DNA of 34,701 bases, taken from the NCBI GenBank assembly GCA_963978235.1, contig CAXBQM010000003.1:1-34701 (forward strand), read 5' to 3'. How positions within the stretch are numbered: the stretch's first letter is position 1; every line of letters starts with the position of its first letter. Shown in pieces: positions 25,603-33,377 of this stretch. A program made the translations under genes and the position numbers. The stretch comes from UBA7398 sp963978235. Its GTDB lineage: Bacteria; Actinomycetota; Actinomycetes; Nanopelagicales; Nanopelagicaceae. Under the pieces are notes generated by a model, which made no database searches, had not been told where the DNA came from, and worked only from the letters and a program-made list of their open reading frames with translations.

Positions 25603-26379
25603 ATGTCACGTAAGCCATTAATCGCTGGCAATTGGAAGATGAATCTCAATCATCTTGAAGCGATTGCGGTCGCGCAAAAGCTTGCGTACTCGATTGAAGA
25701 TCGTGAATACGATGCGGTCGATATCACCATCATCCCGCCATTTACAGATATTCGTTCCATCCAAACACTAATCGACGGAGATCGATTACGACTTACCTAC
25801 GGCGCACAAGATCTCTCGCCGGAAAACTCAGGCGCTTTCACTGGTGATATCTCCGGATCGATGTTGAGCAAATTAGGTTGCACCTTTGTTTTAGTGGGGC
25901 ATTCGGAACGTCGCGCCATTCATCATGAGAGCGATGAACTACTTAATCGAAAAATCAAAGCAGCGCTCGCACATGAATTAACTCCGATTTTCTGTATTGG
26001 AGAAGAACTTTCCATTCGAGAAGCTGGTACGCATGTTGAATTTGTTCTTAATCAAGTTCGAGCCGGTTTAAAAGGATTTCACAAACCAGATTTGAAGAAA
26101 ATTGTTTTTGCGTATGAACCAGTCTGGGCAATTGGAACGGGTAGAACTGCCACGCCTGAAGATGCACAAGAAGTTTGTACCGCGATTCGAGGCGAGTTGA
26201 AGAAAATTGGCAGCGATGAAATCGCAGAGAATGCACGCATTCTTTACGGTGGCTCAGTGAAGTCAGCCAATATCGTCGACATCATGCGCCAGCCGGACGT
26301 CGATGGTGCACTGGTAGGCGGAGCGAGCCTTGACCCTGAAGAGTTTGCCCGCATCTGCAAGTTTCATCGGGTATCCTGA
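25603..26379 (+). CDS. tpiA: Triosephosphate isomerase
   Basis: Interconverts dihydroxyacetone phosphate and glyceraldehyde-3-phosphate. 258 residues, TIM barrel. Catalytic Lys12 (AGNWKMN), His100 (GHSERR) and Glu172 (AYEPVWAIGTGRTATPEDA); phosphate loop GGSVK and GALVGGASL near the end. Shine-Dalgarno AAAGGA at 25593-25598, 16 bp after pgk. The last codons of tpiA contain the TATCCT box that may serve the next gene, secG. Confidence 0.98.
   Translation: MSRKPLIAGNWKMNLNHLEAIAVAQKLAYSIEDREYDAVDITIIPPFTDIRSIQTLIDGDRLRLTYGAQDLSPENSGAFTGDISGSMLSKLGCTFVLVGHSERRAIHHESDELLNRKIKAALAHELTPIFCIGEELSIREAGTHVEFVLNQVRAGLKGFHKPDLKKIVFAYEPVWAIGTGRTATPEDAQEVCTAIRGELKKIGSDEIAENARILYGGSVKSANIVDIMRQPDVDGALVGGASLDPEEFARICKFHRVS
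26372..26377 (+). promoter_or_regulatory. Candidate -10 box for leaderless secG, embedded in tpiA 3' end
   Basis: TATCCT overlaps the last tpiA codons and the first base of its TGA, and ends 7 nt before the secG GTG (26385). No Shine-Dalgarno precedes that GTG. No good -35 is seen, so secG may instead be read only through coupling with tpiA. Confidence 0.42.
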
Positions 26380-26384
26380 CGCCC

Positions 26385-26612
26385 GTGAAATTAGCGCTCT
26401 CAATAATTCTTATCATCACCAGCGTTCTGATGATCATGCTCGTTCTTCTCCATAAAGGAAAAGGATCGGGACTTTCAGATCTCTTTGGTGGTGGCGTCTC
26501 TTCCACTTACGGCGGATCTTCTGTAGTCGAACGAAACCTTGATCGAATTACGATCGTGGTAGGCGGACTCTGGTTCGCTGCTGTAGTGGCATTAAGTTTG
26601 GTATTGAAGTAA
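26385..26612 (+). CDS. secG: Preprotein translocase subunit SecG
   Basis: Small inner-membrane accessory subunit of the SecYEG export channel. 75 residues with two hydrophobic helices (about 1-22 and 54-73) and the conserved cytoplasmic loop HKGKGSGLSDLFGGGVSSTYGGSSVVERNLDR shape, i.e. the SecG GGG..SSxxGS core. GTG start 5 nt after tpiA. The gap-pgk-tpiA-secG order is a classic actinobacterial arrangement. Length and topology are normal. Confidence 0.95.
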   Translation: MKLALSIILIITSVLMIMLVLLHKGKGSGLSDLFGGGVSSTYGGSSVVERNLDRITIVVGGLWFAAVVALSLVLK

Positions 26613-26635
26613 GAGTTAAAAAGTAAGGAGAGAAA

Positions 26636-26983
26636 ATGGCCGGTGGTAGCGCAATTCGCGGATCGCGTGTTGGTGCAGGTCCAATGGGAGAAGCCGAACG
26701 CGGCGAAGCAATCGCTCGCTTTCGAGTTTCTTACTGGTGCCTTAACGGTCATGAAACAAAACCATCATTTGCCGAAGATGGCACGGTTGCAATTCCAGAT
26801 GAATGGGATTGCCCACGATGCGGTTTCCCAGCTGGACGAGATAAGAACAACCCGCCTAGCCCACTTAAGAATGAGCCATACAAAACTCACCTTGCTTACG
26901 TGAAAGAGCGACGGACGGAAGCAGAAGCCACAAAGATTCTCTCCGATGCTTTGAAAAAACTTCGCGGCGACGACGAAGAATAA
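26636..26983 (+). CDS. rbpA: RNA polymerase-binding protein RbpA
   Basis: Actinobacteria-specific activator that binds the principal sigma factor and the RNA polymerase to stabilise open promoter complexes. 115 residues. N-terminal tail with AIRGSRVG, a zinc-type core with C35, H39, C59, C62 (YWCLNGHE...WDCPRCG), a basic linker (RDKNNPPSPLK) and the C-terminal sigma-interacting helix pair (THLAYVKERRTEAEATKILSDALKKLR). Good Shine-Dalgarno AAGGAG at 26625-26630. Placed 23 bp after secG and converging on pgi across 18 bp. It marks the organism as an actinobacterium. Confidence 0.96.
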   Translation: MAGGSAIRGSRVGAGPMGEAERGEAIARFRVSYWCLNGHETKPSFAEDGTVAIPDEWDCPRCGFPAGRDKNNPPSPLKNEPYKTHLAYVKERRTEAEATKILSDALKKLRGDDEE

Positions 26984-27001
26984 AGAAGAATAAATTTAGT
27001 T

Positions 27002-28534
27002 TTAAAGTGATCTCGCTGCATTAAGCAGTTGAGCGATTCCAGTTTTTCGATCTCGCAGGTGAAATCTCACGACTGGTAATTGACGTTTTGCTAACGCTTC
27101 GCAATCACCGAGCGCTTGTGCCATTTCAAGGGTTGCAAAACTATAGGGAACACCTGGAATCTCCACATCGTTTCCAACCGCACCAGTGATAGAGATAAAG
27201 CCACCAACTTGCGGACCACCTTTATGAAATTGTCCGGTCGAATGAAGAAAGCGTGGCCCCCAACCAAAAGTAACTGGAGCGTTGAATGGAGTGGCAAGGA
27301 GATTTCGAATTTCTGCAATCTCACTATCGCCCATGCGATTGAGATAAGCCATTACTGCGATAAAACTTTCAGCTTGCATTTTCTTGAGGGCTGCAAGAAC
27401 AGTTGTTTCACCTGAATCAGAATAGATTTCAATAACACCGTCAATCGCTGATGGCTCGGGCGAGTGAACTTTTCCATCGTGCCATCGATCAAGTAGTGCA
27501 AGGGTTTGAGTCTTTGCCTCCGTGACATTGGGTTGATTGAACGGATCAACTTTGAGCAGATAACCCAAGAGAGCAGTTACCCACTCCCAAAAAATAAATT
27601 GCGCTCCAAGTGGCCCAACGATTGATGCAACTCCGGAACCATCGAATGTCACAACCGGATGGCCACCGCCAACTGGTTCATCTACGGAATTGAGAACAAC
27701 CGGCAAAAGTCCTCTGCCATCTTTTCCGGTCGATTCAGCGATGAGTTGTTCGATCCAATCGCTGATGCCTGGCACATTGCTACCTCTGTCAGTGAAACCA
27801 ACATAGGGCAGCGTCGCAAACGCAAGCGCTGCTTTCACAACTGGCGACGAGGCGTTGGTAAATTCTCTGCTCGCTTCTAGCGCATCATCGAGAAGTACCG
27901 AGACATCGATTCCAAGTAATGCGCTTGGAGTTAAACCAAATGCGCTCAGCGCGCTAAATCGCCCACCAACATGTGGGTCAGCATTAATAACTTTCAATCC
28001 ATCAGCGCGGGATTGAAGATCTAATGGCGAGCCAGGATCTGTAACGATGACAATGTGGTCAGCTGGGCTCAAGCCTGCTTGATGAAGCGCTTCGACAAAG
28101 AAACTTTTCTGAGACGCAGTTTCAATTGTTGAACCAGATTTTGAACCGATAACTATTACCGAGTGCGATAAATCTTTGGGGAGCGAATCCAGAACTTGTA
28201 AGGGATCGGTGCTATCAAGAACAGTGAGTTTCTTTCCGTACGTTGCAGCGATGACTTCCGGCGCGAGTGATGACCCACCCATTCCGCAGAGAATGACTGA
28301 GTTAAGTTGATGTTCGCGCGCCCACGCAGAGAGCGCATCGAGTTGCGGGAGTAATTGGCGCGAACTTTCCGGCAGATCTATCCAATTGAGTCTGATTTTT
28401 GCCTCAGGGGCTGCTGCGTCACCCCAAATCATCGAATCTTTCGCGGCTAACCGGGTGGCGATATCACGAAGGTGTGCAAACTCCGAACTCTCCGAAGATA
28501 CTGCTGAGAATAACGAGCCGTTAAGCGTGATCAC
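27002..28534 (-). CDS. pgi: Glucose-6-phosphate isomerase
   Basis: Interconverts glucose-6-phosphate and fructose-6-phosphate. About 510 residues, with two SIS sugar-isomerase domains: CGMGGSSLAPEV and VIGSKSGSTIETASQK bind the phosphate, and NVPGISDWIEQLIAESTGKDGRG is the active-site Glu region. It belongs to the compact actinobacterial class that in some genomes is fused to transaldolase. GTG 28534 is chosen, overlapping the end of tal by 14 bp; a TTG at 28555 is possible. Last gene of ctaA-tkt-tal-pgi. The start codon is the uncertain part. Confidence 0.93.
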   Translation of the reverse strand: MITLNGSLFSAVSSESSEFAHLRDIATRLAAKDSMIWGDAAAPEAKIRLNWIDLPESSRQLLPQLDALSAWAREHQLNSVILCGMGGSSLAPEVIAATYGKKLTVLDSTDPLQVLDSLPKDLSHSVIVIGSKSGSTIETASQKSFFVEALHQAGLSPADHIVIVTDPGSPLDLQSRADGLKVINADPHVGGRFSALSAFGLTPSALLGIDVSVLLDDALEASREFTNASSPVVKAALAFATLPYVGFTDRGSNVPGISDWIEQLIAESTGKDGRGLLPVVLNSVDEPVGGGHPVVTFDGSGVASIVGPLGAQFIFWEWVTALLGYLLKVDPFNQPNVTEAKTQTLALLDRWHDGKVHSPEPSAIDGVIEIYSDSGETTVLAALKKMQAESFIAVMAYLNRMGDSEIAEIRNLLATPFNAPVTFGWGPRFLHSTGQFHKGGPQVGGFISITGAVGNDVEIPGVPYSFATLEMAQALGDCEALAKRQLPVVRFHLRDRKTGIAQLLNAARSL

Positions 28535-29633
28535 CGCTCGCAACTTTCTCAACAACGTCTATGAGTTGCAACCATGGCGTCACAAATTTCGCCAAACCTT
28601 CCTGTTCTAACTTAGCCGCAACTTCATCAAGATCAATACCGAGTTGTGCGAGTGCAGCAATATCTGCTCGTGATTGTTCTAGCGAGGCCGAAATACTCTC
28701 GCCACGAATATCGCCATGATCTGCGACGGCATCAAGAGTGCTCTCCGGCATTGTGTTCACCGTTTCTGGCGCAACTAATTCAACAACGTAACGATCATCG
28801 GAATACGATTTATCTTTTACACCAGTTGACGCCCATAAAGGTCGCTGGATATGTGCGCCATGAAGTGCTAACGAAATCCATTGCGGGGTTCGTTTCATCT
28901 CGAGGAACGCTTCATAAGCCAAGTGCGCATTTGCGATTGCAGCTCTACCAAGAAGATGTGAATGGCCATCCTGCTTCAGTCGAGCATCGATCTCGGTATC
29001 AACTCGGCTGACAAAGAAGGAGGCTACGGAGTGAATATCATGAAGTGGCAAACCTAGAGCGTGGCGACGTTCTAAGCCGGCAACGAAGGCAGCAAAGACT
29101 TCACGGTATCGAGCAACAGAGAAAATAATTGTTACGTTAACGCTTATTCCCGCGGCAATAAGTTCGGTGATGGCCGGTAAACCTTCGACCGTTGCTGGAA
29201 CTTTAATAAGGACATTCGGTCGCGCGACCAACTGCCAGAGTTCTTTCGCTTGCTCAATTGTTTGTGCGGTATCCCGAGCCAAGCGGGGATCAACTTCGAT
29301 ACTGACCCGACCATCAACACCATGTGAAGCCAAGAATACTTTCTGCAATTGATCACAGGCGCTCTGGACATCGCTCACCGTCAAATGAGTAATGATTTGC
29401 TCCGCATTATTTCCTTGCGCAGCTAATTTTTTGATATCGGCAGCATAAAGCGTTGAGGTACTGATAGCTTGCGAAAAGATTGCCGGATTAGTTGTCACTC
29501 CAACTACAGATTTTTCTTCTATTAATCGCGCTAATGAATGCGGCGCAGTCGAGTTAATTAATCGGTCGCGCGAAAGATCATCGAGCCAGATTGACGTCCC
29601 AGCCTGAGAAAGTGAAACAAGTCGATGGCTCAT
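28521..29633 (-). CDS. tal: Transaldolase
   Basis: Non-oxidative pentose phosphate enzyme that transfers a dihydroxyacetone unit between sugar phosphates. 370 residues, the long actinobacterial subtype. Early motif GVTTNPAIFSQAI, Schiff-base Lys144 in PNVLIKVPATVEGLPAI, and VNVTIIFSVARYREV and ASFFVSRVDTEID further on. Begins 2 nt after tkt and overlaps pgi by 14 bp, so tkt-tal-pgi should be one translationally coupled unit. In many actinobacteria zwf, opcA and pgl follow tal; here they do not. Confidence 0.97.
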   Translation of the reverse strand: MSHRLVSLSQAGTSIWLDDLSRDRLINSTAPHSLARLIEEKSVVGVTTNPAIFSQAISTSTLYAADIKKLAAQGNNAEQIITHLTVSDVQSACDQLQKVFLASHGVDGRVSIEVDPRLARDTAQTIEQAKELWQLVARPNVLIKVPATVEGLPAITELIAAGISVNVTIIFSVARYREVFAAFVAGLERRHALGLPLHDIHSVASFFVSRVDTEIDARLKQDGHSHLLGRAAIANAHLAYEAFLEMKRTPQWISLALHGAHIQRPLWASTGVKDKSYSDDRYVVELVAPETVNTMPESTLDAVADHGDIRGESISASLEQSRADIAALAQLGIDLDEVAAKLEQEGLAKFVTPWLQLIDVVEKVASGDHA

Positions 29634-29635
29634 TG

Positions 29636-31708
29636 CTATCGTGACATCGCGCGTCGCGCTGCGGCAACAACGTTCTCGACCGTAAAACCAAATTCAGCAA
29701 AGAGTTTTTGATAGGAAGCAGAAGCGCCGAAATGTTCAATGGAAATTATTTCGCCACTGTCGCCAACGAACTCTCGCCACCCTTGCGCAATTCCGGCTTC
29801 GATACTTACTCGAGCTTTAATGCTCGGTGGCAGAACACTGGCTCGGTAATTTTCTGGTTGCGCCGCAAACCATTCCAAGCACGGAGCACTCACTACTCGA
29901 GTAGGAATATTTTCCTTTTCAAGTTCGGATTGAGCGGAGAGCGCCAGCGCAACTTCGGAACCGGTTGCAATCAAAATAACTTGGGGAGTAGTCGATGCTT
30001 CTTTGAGAATGTAAGCACCGTTTCTTACGCCATTTGCATCAGCGATGCCAGAACCTTTTCGTTCACTTTCTCGTTCAAAGACGGGCAGGTTCTGTCGGGA
30101 GAGGAGGAGTCCAACTGGTTCGCGTCGTCGAATAATTTCAGCCCACGCAAAAGCAACTTCATTTGCATCGGCTGGTCGAATCACACTCAGCCCAGGTATC
30201 GCTCGAAGCGCTGCAGCATGTTCGACTGGTTGATGCGTCGGGCCATCTTCACCTAAACCAATGGAGTCATGAGTCCATACATAAGTAACCGGGAGTTTCA
30301 TCAGCGCAGAGAGACGAACCGCACCGCGCATGTAATCGCTGAAGACTAAGAATGTTCCACCAAATGGCCGCGTTAATCCATGGAGCGCTACGCCATTCAT
30401 GATTGCGCCCATTGCATGCTCACGGATTCCAAAGTGAATGATGCGACCGTACGGGTTAGCGCCTTTCATGCCACTGCTTTTCGGCAAGAACGAACCGCCA
30501 TGTTCAATGGTGGTGTTATTACTCTCCGCTAAATCTGCAGAGCCACCCCAGAGTTCTGGTAATTGCGACGCTAGGGATTGCAGCGTATCGCCGGATGCTT
30601 TTCGAGTCGCGATCTCTTTCGATGATTGTGCAGTTGAAGGGAATATCGGAAGTGATTTTTCCCAGTTCGCTGGTAACTCTTGTGATAACAATCGTTTCAA
30701 TAAAGCAGCTCTATCAGGGTTTTGCGATTGCCATTCAGAAAAATTCTTCTGCCATGCGCTTTTAATGTCTGCGCCTCGTACTTTAACCTGGCGAACATGG
30801 GCGAGTACTTCATCAGGGACATCAAAACTCTTAGCAGGATCTAGTCCCAATTCAATTTTCGTTGCGGCAACTTCATCTGCACCAAGCGCTGATCCATGGG
30901 ATTTTGCAGTATTTCGAGCGGTTGGCGCTGGCCACGCGATAATTGTTTTGAGTCGAATTAACGTTGGTTTATTTCGCTCATTCATTGCATCGCTCATTGC
31001 TTTGTCGAGTGCAACTCGATCGACATCACCATTTGATAACGCTGCTACATCGATAACGTTCCAGCCATATGCACGATAACGAGCCGAGACATCTTCCGTA
31101 AAAGCTAAATGCGTATCGCCTTCAATGGAGATTCGATTATCATCGTAAATAACTTTGAGATTACCTAACGCTTGTACGCCGGCGAGTGATGATGCTTCTG
31201 CGCTGACACCTTCTTCGAGATCGCCATCGGAACAGATCACCCAGATGTTGTGATCAAATGCGCTTTCACCATCTGCGCACTCGGGATCAAAAAGTCCTCG
31301 TTCATATCGAGCCGCCATCGCCATTCCAACTGCGTTCGCAACTCCTTGTCCGAGTGGACCAGTCGTTGTTTCAACACCGGCAGTGTGACCATATTCCGGA
31401 TGGCCTGGCGTTAGCGATCCCCATGTTCTAAAACTTTGCAGATCTGATAACTCAACGCCATAACCGCTAAAGAAGAGTTGGGTATAGAGAGTCATCGAAG
31501 AATGTCCGCACGAGAGAATGAATCGATCGCGTCCAATCCATTGCGGATCGCTGGGATCATGGCGGAGAAATTTCTGGAAAAGTAAATACGCAACTGGCGC
31601 CAGCGACATTGCGGTGCCGGGATGGCCATTGCCAACTTTTTGAACTGAATCCATTGCGAGCGCGCGCGCAACTTTTACAGCGCGGTCATCAAGTTCGCTC
31701 CAGTTCAT
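29636..31708 (-). CDS. tkt: Transketolase
   Basis: Thiamine-diphosphate enzyme moving two-carbon units between pentose, tetrose and triose phosphates. 690 residues, standard. Substrate His29 in KVGNGHPGTAMSLAP; TPP/Mg motif CSDGDLEEGVSAEAS...VIYDDNRISIEG; pyrimidine domain with FGIREHAMGAIMNG (catalytic Glu) and THDSIGLGEDGPTHQPVEH. The ATG overlaps the TGA of ctaA (4 bp). Being downstream of a respiratory-chain assembly gene is a known actinobacterial context. Confidence 0.98.
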   Translation of the reverse strand: MNWSELDDRAVKVARALAMDSVQKVGNGHPGTAMSLAPVAYLLFQKFLRHDPSDPQWIGRDRFILSCGHSSMTLYTQLFFSGYGVELSDLQSFRTWGSLTPGHPEYGHTAGVETTTGPLGQGVANAVGMAMAARYERGLFDPECADGESAFDHNIWVICSDGDLEEGVSAEASSLAGVQALGNLKVIYDDNRISIEGDTHLAFTEDVSARYRAYGWNVIDVAALSNGDVDRVALDKAMSDAMNERNKPTLIRLKTIIAWPAPTARNTAKSHGSALGADEVAATKIELGLDPAKSFDVPDEVLAHVRQVKVRGADIKSAWQKNFSEWQSQNPDRAALLKRLLSQELPANWEKSLPIFPSTAQSSKEIATRKASGDTLQSLASQLPELWGGSADLAESNNTTIEHGGSFLPKSSGMKGANPYGRIIHFGIREHAMGAIMNGVALHGLTRPFGGTFLVFSDYMRGAVRLSALMKLPVTYVWTHDSIGLGEDGPTHQPVEHAAALRAIPGLSVIRPADANEVAFAWAEIIRRREPVGLLLSRQNLPVFERESERKGSGIADANGVRNGAYILKEASTTPQVILIATGSEVALALSAQSELEKENIPTRVVSAPCLEWFAAQPENYRASVLPPSIKARVSIEAGIAQGWREFVGDSGEIISIEHFGASASYQKLFAEFGFTVENVVAAARRAMSR

Positions 31709-32574
31709 CGATGAAAGACCCTTCCTTGAATAGCCAGTTGAGTTGCGGCAAGCCAGACCAACGTTGCGCCAATTAAGTGCGCTGCGACGATCAATTCGGG
31801 AAGGCCAGTGAAGTATTGAACATAACCAATCAACCCTTGCGCCAGCACGACACCCAGAAAGATGCTTGTTCTTCGTGTAATTGTGGCTTGTGTTTCACCG
31901 CTCTCACCTAAGCGAAGTGCGATAAGTAATCCGATGGTCAGAAAGATCAGCGCAATCACCATATCGGCATGGAGAATTGAAATAGTGCGAGGATCCAAAC
32001 CGGTTCGAGGCGCTTTGATATCACCGGCATGCGGGCCAGAGCCGGTCACGATGGTGCCAACGGTAATAACGAGGAAGGTAAGAATGACCAGCGCTCGCGC
32101 AGTGAGAGTAGGAATTCTTTGCAGGTGAAAACTCGGTGCATTGATCGCTCGAGCGCGCAAGAGCGAAGCGCCAGCGATAAGAAAGATGGAGAGGATGAAA
32201 TGGCTAGCAACCGCATAGGGATTGAGATGCGTCAGTACAGTGATTCCACCGAGCACACCTTGGCCAAGGATTCCCAGAAGTTGGAAGAGTGATAAGAGAA
32301 ATAATTCTCGCCGTCGAAGCTTGAGCACATATGCGATGGTGGCGAGGGCTGCGAAGAAGAGCGCAAAGGTAAGTAACCGATTTCCAAATTCAATCCATGC
32401 GTGAAGTGGACCTTCCACTTGATGTGGCGTTGGCGTATATGAACCAGGTGTGCACTCTGGCCAGGTCGGACAACCAAGCCCAGATCCCGTGAGACGTACT
32501 GCGCCACCGGTAACGATCAAGGCGCATTGGAGAAAGAGCAGGAGAGTAAAGAGGAATCTCCCTACCTTCGACAT
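31705..32574 (-). CDS. ctaA: Heme A synthase (CtaA/COX15)
   Basis: Inner-membrane monooxygenase that oxidises heme O to heme A for aa3-type cytochrome oxidase. 289 residues with about eight hydrophobic segments. First extracytoplasmic loop has TGSGLGCPTWPEC (Cys35, Cys41, the redox pair). The region HAWIEFGNRLL has the conserved Glu62, while the residue equal to B. subtilis His60 is Asn65; I believe that Asn is common in actinobacterial members but cannot verify it here. Further His residues in LTHLNPYAVASHF, ILHADMV and AAHLIGA fit heme ligands. The heme O synthase gene ctaB, often nearby, is not in this window. First gene of ctaA-tkt-tal-pgi. Confidence 0.94.
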   Translation of the reverse strand: MSKVGRFLFTLLLFLQCALIVTGGAVRLTGSGLGCPTWPECTPGSYTPTPHQVEGPLHAWIEFGNRLLTFALFFAALATIAYVLKLRRRELFLLSLFQLLGILGQGVLGGITVLTHLNPYAVASHFILSIFLIAGASLLRARAINAPSFHLQRIPTLTARALVILTFLVITVGTIVTGSGPHAGDIKAPRTGLDPRTISILHADMVIALIFLTIGLLIALRLGESGETQATITRRTSIFLGVVLAQGLIGYVQYFTGLPELIVAAHLIGATLVWLAATQLAIQGRVFHR

Positions 32575-32580
32575 GGCGCA

Positions 32581-32586
32581 ACCCTA
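32581..32586 (-). promoter_or_regulatory. Candidate -10 box for leaderless ctaA transcript
   Basis: Minus-strand TAGGGT ends 6 nt before the ctaA ATG (complement of 32572-32574). It would drive the ctaA-tkt-tal-pgi operon. The divergent sufR start is 63 bp away. Confidence 0.55.
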
Positions 32587-32635
32587 TTAGCGAGGCCTCG
32601 GAAATCCTTCAATTGGCGCGGTTGGCCGAATTACG

Positions 32636-32649
32636 CAACAATAATGTTG
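32636..32649 (+). promoter_or_regulatory. SufR-type operator CAAC-N6-GTTG over the sufR promoter and start
   Basis: CAAC-AATAAT-GTTG is a perfect inverted repeat (the arms extend to CAACA/TGTTG). CAAC-N6-GTTG is the operator described for SufR in cyanobacteria and Streptomyces (from memory of published work). It covers a -10-like AACAAT (32637-32642), itself 18 bp after TTGGCG (32613-32618), and its last base is the first base of the proposed GTG start. Binding would block initiation, giving autorepression. Confidence 0.68.
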
Positions 32650-33377
32650 TGAAAATAGCCAAGGCGCCGGTACGAGAACTTTCGACTCGGGAAGCCCTAG
32701 CGCGTTCCATTTTGCAATCAGGGCCTCTGACGGCCGTTGCGCTCGCAGAGCAACTTCACATCACGCCAGCTGGAATTCGCCGCCATCTTGATGCGCTGGT
32801 TGAAGAAGGAATTTTGGAAGCGCGCGAGCCGTACCCATCTCAACAAAACCAACGTGGTCGCGGTCGACCATCGAAAGTATTTGTGATGACCGATGCCGGA
32901 CGTGAGAAGTTCGAACACTCTTATGACGATTTAGCAGTGCATGCGCTGAAATTTATGTCGCAGAAAAATGGTCAACAGATGGTGAAGGAATTTGCACATG
33001 CTCGCGCACAAGAGATAGCGCGGAAAATTCAAAAAAATTTAGCACAATCGAGAAGTCAGAGAGAGAAAATCAAAGTACTCGCGAACGAGTTAACGAATGA
33101 AGGTTACGCAACAACGGTGCAACAACGAGCCCACGGTGAAGAGATTTGTCAGCACCATTGCCCAGTGGCACATGTCGCGGCTGAATTTCCAGAAATCTGC
33201 GAAGCCGAGACCGAGATATTTTCCCAAGTTTTAGGGACGCACGTTCAGCGGTTAGCGACCATCGCGCATGGTGATGGTGTGTGTACGACTTTCGTACCTA
33301 ATGGAAATTCCCCACAAGCACGATCATCAAAAAAACAACAACCTCACGGAGAACGAAAGAAAGCGGCGGCACAATGA
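32649..33377 (+). CDS. sufR: Fe-S-responsive suf operon repressor SufR
   Basis: ArsR/DeoR-like winged-helix regulator that senses Fe-S cluster status and represses the suf operon. 242 residues from GTG 32649; a TTG at 32613 is an upstream alternative that would read through the promoter and operator. Helix-turn-helix at about 25-55 (TAVALAEQLHITPAGIRRHLDALVEEGILEARE) and wing RGRGRPSKVFVMTDAG. Cluster-binding cysteines C167, C171, C184 and C212 in EICQHHCPVAHVAAEFPEIC...GDGVCTTFVP. Basic tail. Its TGA overlaps the sufB ATG (ATGA). Divergent from ctaA. Confidence 0.93.
   Translation: MKIAKAPVRELSTREALARSILQSGPLTAVALAEQLHITPAGIRRHLDALVEEGILEAREPYPSQQNQRGRGRPSKVFVMTDAGREKFEHSYDDLAVHALKFMSQKNGQQMVKEFAHARAQEIARKIQKNLAQSRSQREKIKVLANELTNEGYATTVQQRAHGEEICQHHCPVAHVAAEFPEICEAETEIFSQVLGTHVQRLATIAHGDGVCTTFVPNGNSPQARSSKKQQPHGERKKAAAQ

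Noticed and set aside
30438..31079. Long open frame antisense to tkt (about 213 codons)
   Set aside because: It lies wholly opposite conserved tkt codons, has no ribosome-binding site or recognisable domain, and is a typical shadow frame. The same applies to 22729-23280 (antisense to whiA) and 29708-30256.
32613..32648. TTG at 32613 as the sufR start
   Set aside because: It would place the -35, -10 and operator inside the coding region; GTG 32649 fits the family N-terminus and the leaderless spacing. Not fully excluded.
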